Below are positions 62,135-64,000 of a DNA stretch of 64,000 bases, one piece after another. Positions within the stretch are counted from its first letter, which is position 1. Each line of letters begins with the position of its first letter. This stretch comes from Pelagicoccus mobilis (GTDB lineage: Bacteria > Verrucomicrobiota > Verrucomicrobiia > Opitutales > Opitutaceae). Both the position numbers and the translations under genes were made by a program. Location of the stretch: contig NZ_JAENIL010000018.1 in assembly GCF_016595505.1 (NCBI RefSeq), forward strand, positions 62,001-126,000, read 5' to 3'. The notes beneath the pieces are model-generated. The model saw only the letters and a list, made by a program, of their open reading frames with translations. It ran no database searches and had not been told where the DNA came from.

Positions 62135-63162
62135 GACGCGATCCTCAGCCAAGTCGTCCAAAGGACGGTTCTAATCACAAGGCACGTAAGCGCCAGCAAC
62201 GCCGGTAGCCAGAAAATCTCGGAGACGATCGTGAAGCTCCTCGTTTCAATCCGTGTCCGCTCTAGCTCGTCGATCTCCGCGTAAACAGACTTCAATGACT
62301 CATATCCGCTCGCTCTCCGAAACAAGCCCCCCGTCTCCTCGCTAATCCGAGAAAGAACCTGCTCCGCACTACTCAAGGGAGATTCGCCTAAGCCTGTCTT
62401 CTCAATGCCGAGCCCTTCCGCATCCCCTAAGCTGATCGAATAGATCCGACTGTCCCACTCTTTCGCAAGACCAGCCGACTCGAGCGGCAAGTGGTTCCCC
62501 GAATTGTTTTCTCCGTCCGTCAACAAGACAACCACCCGACTCTTGATTTCCGAAAGACGCCTAGATGCGCTCTCGCTCTTAAGCTCATCCAAGTTTTTCA
62601 GGCGGGCGCAGGCAAGTGCGAGCGCATCGCCATAAGCGGTCCCGTCTTCGTTGGGACGATCCTGTATCTTCAAATCCCTTACAATTTGCACCAGAGCCTT
62701 GTGGCCAAACGTGAGAGGACTGCGTGTATCCGCATAGCGAGCAAAACTGATCAGGCCAATCAAGTCGTTGGGCCTCCCCATCAATTGCTCGCCATCCCCA
62801 GCGATGAACTGCTCAACCAATTCCTTGGCCACCTCCATGCGCGTCTTCTTTCCTTCCCCTGGCACAACGAGGCTCTGGTCCATACTGCTCGAAACGTCGA
62901 CCAGCATCTCGATCGCAATCCCTTCCGCCTCTTCAACGGACAAGTTGGAACCAACCTGCGGTCGAGCCATAGCCGCAACCAGTAGGACAAAAAACAAGAG
63001 TTCAAGAACTCGCAGGAGCCACAAATGTCGTGCTCGACCACGTCCGAGAAACTTCCATTGCTCGTTCGACGCCACACGAATCCCGCTTTCCCGGTTTACC
63101 CTCAAGAATGTGAAGCCCCACAAAAGGAGCAGCAGAAATACCCATGGATACGCGAAACTCAT
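62131..63162 (-). CDS. batA: BatA-like VWA-domain membrane protein
   Basis: A 343-residue protein. Membrane helices at about 1-20 (PWVFLLLLLWGFTFL) and 48-67 (LRVLELLFFVLLVAAMARPQ), then a von Willebrand A domain with MIDAS MLVDVSSSMDQS, LIGLISFARYADTRSPLTF and RVVVLLTDGENNSG. The last helix is WLPALLALTCLVIRTVLW. The arrangement is typical of BatA of the aerotolerance operon. Start overlaps the upstream gene stop by 4 bases, and its own stop overlaps batB, so the operon is tightly coupled. It probably acts with the MoxR ATPase, expected upstream of this window. Confidence 0.92.
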   Translation of the reverse strand: MSFAYPWVFLLLLLWGFTFLRVNRESGIRVASNEQWKFLGRGRARHLWLLRVLELLFFVLLVAAMARPQVGSNLSVEEAEGIAIEMLVDVSSSMDQSLVVPGEGKKTRMEVAKELVEQFIAGDGEQLMGRPNDLIGLISFARYADTRSPLTFGHKALVQIVRDLKIQDRPNEDGTAYGDALALACARLKNLDELKSESASRRLSEIKSRVVVLLTDGENNSGNHLPLESAGLAKEWDSRIYSISLGDAEGLGIEKTGLGESPLSSAEQVLSRISEETGGLFRRASGYESLKSVYAEIDELERTRIETRSFTIVSEIFWLPALLALTCLVIRTVLWTTWLRIAS

Positions 63163-63923
63163 CGAGCTAACTCCTTCTCCAACTGAGCCAGCACGGCTTG
63201 AGTTTCGCCCTTCTTCGAATACGCAACCTTCTCAAGCGAAGCCAGAGAAGAGGGAGACAAATCCATCTTGTATTCACGTACCAAACACTGAGCATCGAGC
63301 CTAGAAATCGTTTTTCGTGAAAGTATCCTCTCTATCTCGGCATGAAGAGATGGAGTTTTGGAATCCCTGCCTTCGTTCGTGAAAGCCCCCCGCTTACTCC
63401 GAACAGCTCCCCACACCACTGCGACAAACGCCCCTAACAAAAGAGTTCCGGCTATCCAGACTTTCAGACCGGAACGCACCTTACGGTCCATTTCGGGGAT
63501 GAGCGGCTCAACCTCATCGTGATCAAGCATCGCTTCGAAGCTCGCAACCCGAACCCGTTTCTCCTCGATAGCAATTCCCTCGGCATCCTCATTCCCTGCG
63601 TAAAATAGAACGCCACCTCCCAAAGAAGCATCCCCCGGTTCAACAGCTTGATAAACAAGAATCCAGCCTTGCTCGTATTCAGACTCTTCATTCACGAATA
63701 CGGGAACGCTCTGTTCGCTCAGTAATCGAAGGTGCGGATGCCGTGGCGGATTGAGATCTCTACGCACGTATTCCCTCTCACTCACCGAAACACGCATTTC
63801 TAACAAATCCCCCGGAAAACGATCTTTATCTTCCAATTCTACCTTAACCGCAGCAGCAACAGAGCCCGCCACGAAAAGAAGAGCGCTAAACAAAAGTGTG
63901 ACTTTAAATCCGTTCACTCGCAT
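63159..63923 (-). CDS. Small membrane protein of the Bat operon
   Basis: A 254-residue protein with signal peptide (LLFSALLFVAGSVAAAVKVE), a periplasmic part of about 115 residues (LEDKDRFPGDLLEMRVSVSE), one membrane segment (GLKVWIAGTLLLGAFVAVVW), and a cytoplasmic C-terminal helix bundle (HAEIERILSRKTISRLDAQC). Its place between DUF58 and batA is where a DUF4381-like gene often lies. I cannot confirm that family; the topology fits. Its ATG at 63923 directly follows the TGA of the upstream gene and its stop overlaps batA (ATGA). Confidence 0.72.
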   Translation of the reverse strand: MRVNGFKVTLLFSALLFVAGSVAAAVKVELEDKDRFPGDLLEMRVSVSEREYVRRDLNPPRHPHLRLLSEQSVPVFVNEESEYEQGWILVYQAVEPGDASLGGGVLFYAGNEDAEGIAIEEKRVRVASFEAMLDHDEVEPLIPEMDRKVRSGLKVWIAGTLLLGAFVAVVWGAVRSKRGAFTNEGRDSKTPSLHAEIERILSRKTISRLDAQCLVREYKMDLSPSSLASLEKVAYSKKGETQAVLAQLEKELAR

Positions 63924-64000
63924 TCAACCACCCGTTTCGTCTGCAACCAAACGCTGACGAGATTTGAAGAAATGAGACAACGCGGATACACAATCCTCCC
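63924..64000 (-). CDS. DUF58-like protein, C-terminal end only
   Basis: The last 25 codons of a gene that starts outside the window. The end reads EDCVSALSHFFKSRQRLV, then ADETGG and TGA at 63924-63926. Spacing to the next gene is zero bases. The position and the short tail with an S..HFF..R pattern fit DUF58 proteins that precede BatA in this operon type. With so little sequence the family rests mainly on context. Confidence 0.45.
   Translation of the reverse strand, partial: EDCVSALSHFFKSRQRLVADETGG

Noticed and set aside
1-64000. tRNA, rRNA and CRISPR arrays
   Set aside because: No cloverleaf-like set with a GGTTCGA-type T loop, no rRNA core sequence and no regularly spaced short direct repeats were noticed on either strand by eye.

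Overview
The window looks like a chromosomal segment of a heterotrophic, probably marine bacterium of the PVC group, most likely Verrucomicrobiota (Opitutae-like). This rests on gene content, not on a marker gene. It has five intact secreted type I sulfatases, Tat-exported Gfo/Idh/MocA oxidoreductase and sugar isomerases, a DUF1080 (3-keto-disaccharide hydrolase) protein, a PVC-type CxxCH cytochrome/HEAT protein, a ThuA-like protein, giant putative-Ig repeat proteins and an aerotolerance (Bat) operon. No rRNA, tRNA or CRISPR array was seen.

Layout. (1) 1-5676, minus strand: a polysaccharide/sugar block with a partial TIM-barrel isomerase, a phosphomannose-isomerase-like cupin, a PAS-AraC regulator, a sulfatase and a ThuA-like secreted protein. 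(2) 5704-10112: an IS1380-family element followed by a gene graveyard holding remnants of an MFS sugar porter, a sulfatase and a Gfo/Idh/MocA oxidoreductase around one intact FG-GAP/VCBS protein. (3) 10370-27801: one plus-strand oxidoreductase, then a long minus-strand block of three sulfatases, a Tat isomerase, three Tat-exported N,N-dimethylformamidase-large-subunit-like proteins, a Tat alpha/beta hydrolase and a PVC cytochrome protein. This is the strongest candidate for an undescribed catabolic system, possibly removal of sulfate plus amide-linked substituents from an algal or animal glycan. (4) 28109-31293: a second graveyard with lipoyl-domain, lipoate-ligase-like and SnoaL-like remnants, an intact thioesterase, an AraC regulator and two MITE-like elements. 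(5) 31388-35563, plus strand: SRPBCC protein, lipoprotein isomerase, DUF1080 protein and sulfatase, then a frameshifted FMN-dehydrogenase fragment.

(6) 36907-46347: a complete chemosensory operon (soluble receptor-like protein, STAS, CheY, CheA, CheW, membrane MCP, second CheY, CheR, CheB) with no flagellar gene beside it. (7) 46630-57460: an unknown secreted protein and two putative-Ig (He_PIG) repeat proteins, one of about 2540 residues with some 27 repeats and histidine-rich linkers. (8) 57516-64000, minus strand: a Bat operon (DUF58 end, small membrane protein, BatA, BatB-BatC fusion, BatD-TPR-SH3 fusion) whose genes overlap or abut.

The polysaccharide blocks probably act together outside the cytoplasm: sulfatases remove sulfate, exported hydrolases and isomerase/oxidoreductase-like proteins act on the remaining sugars, and AraC regulators respond to breakdown products. 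No sulfatase-maturating enzyme lies in the window, so it must be encoded elsewhere. All domain names come from reading the translations; none was confirmed by a database search.
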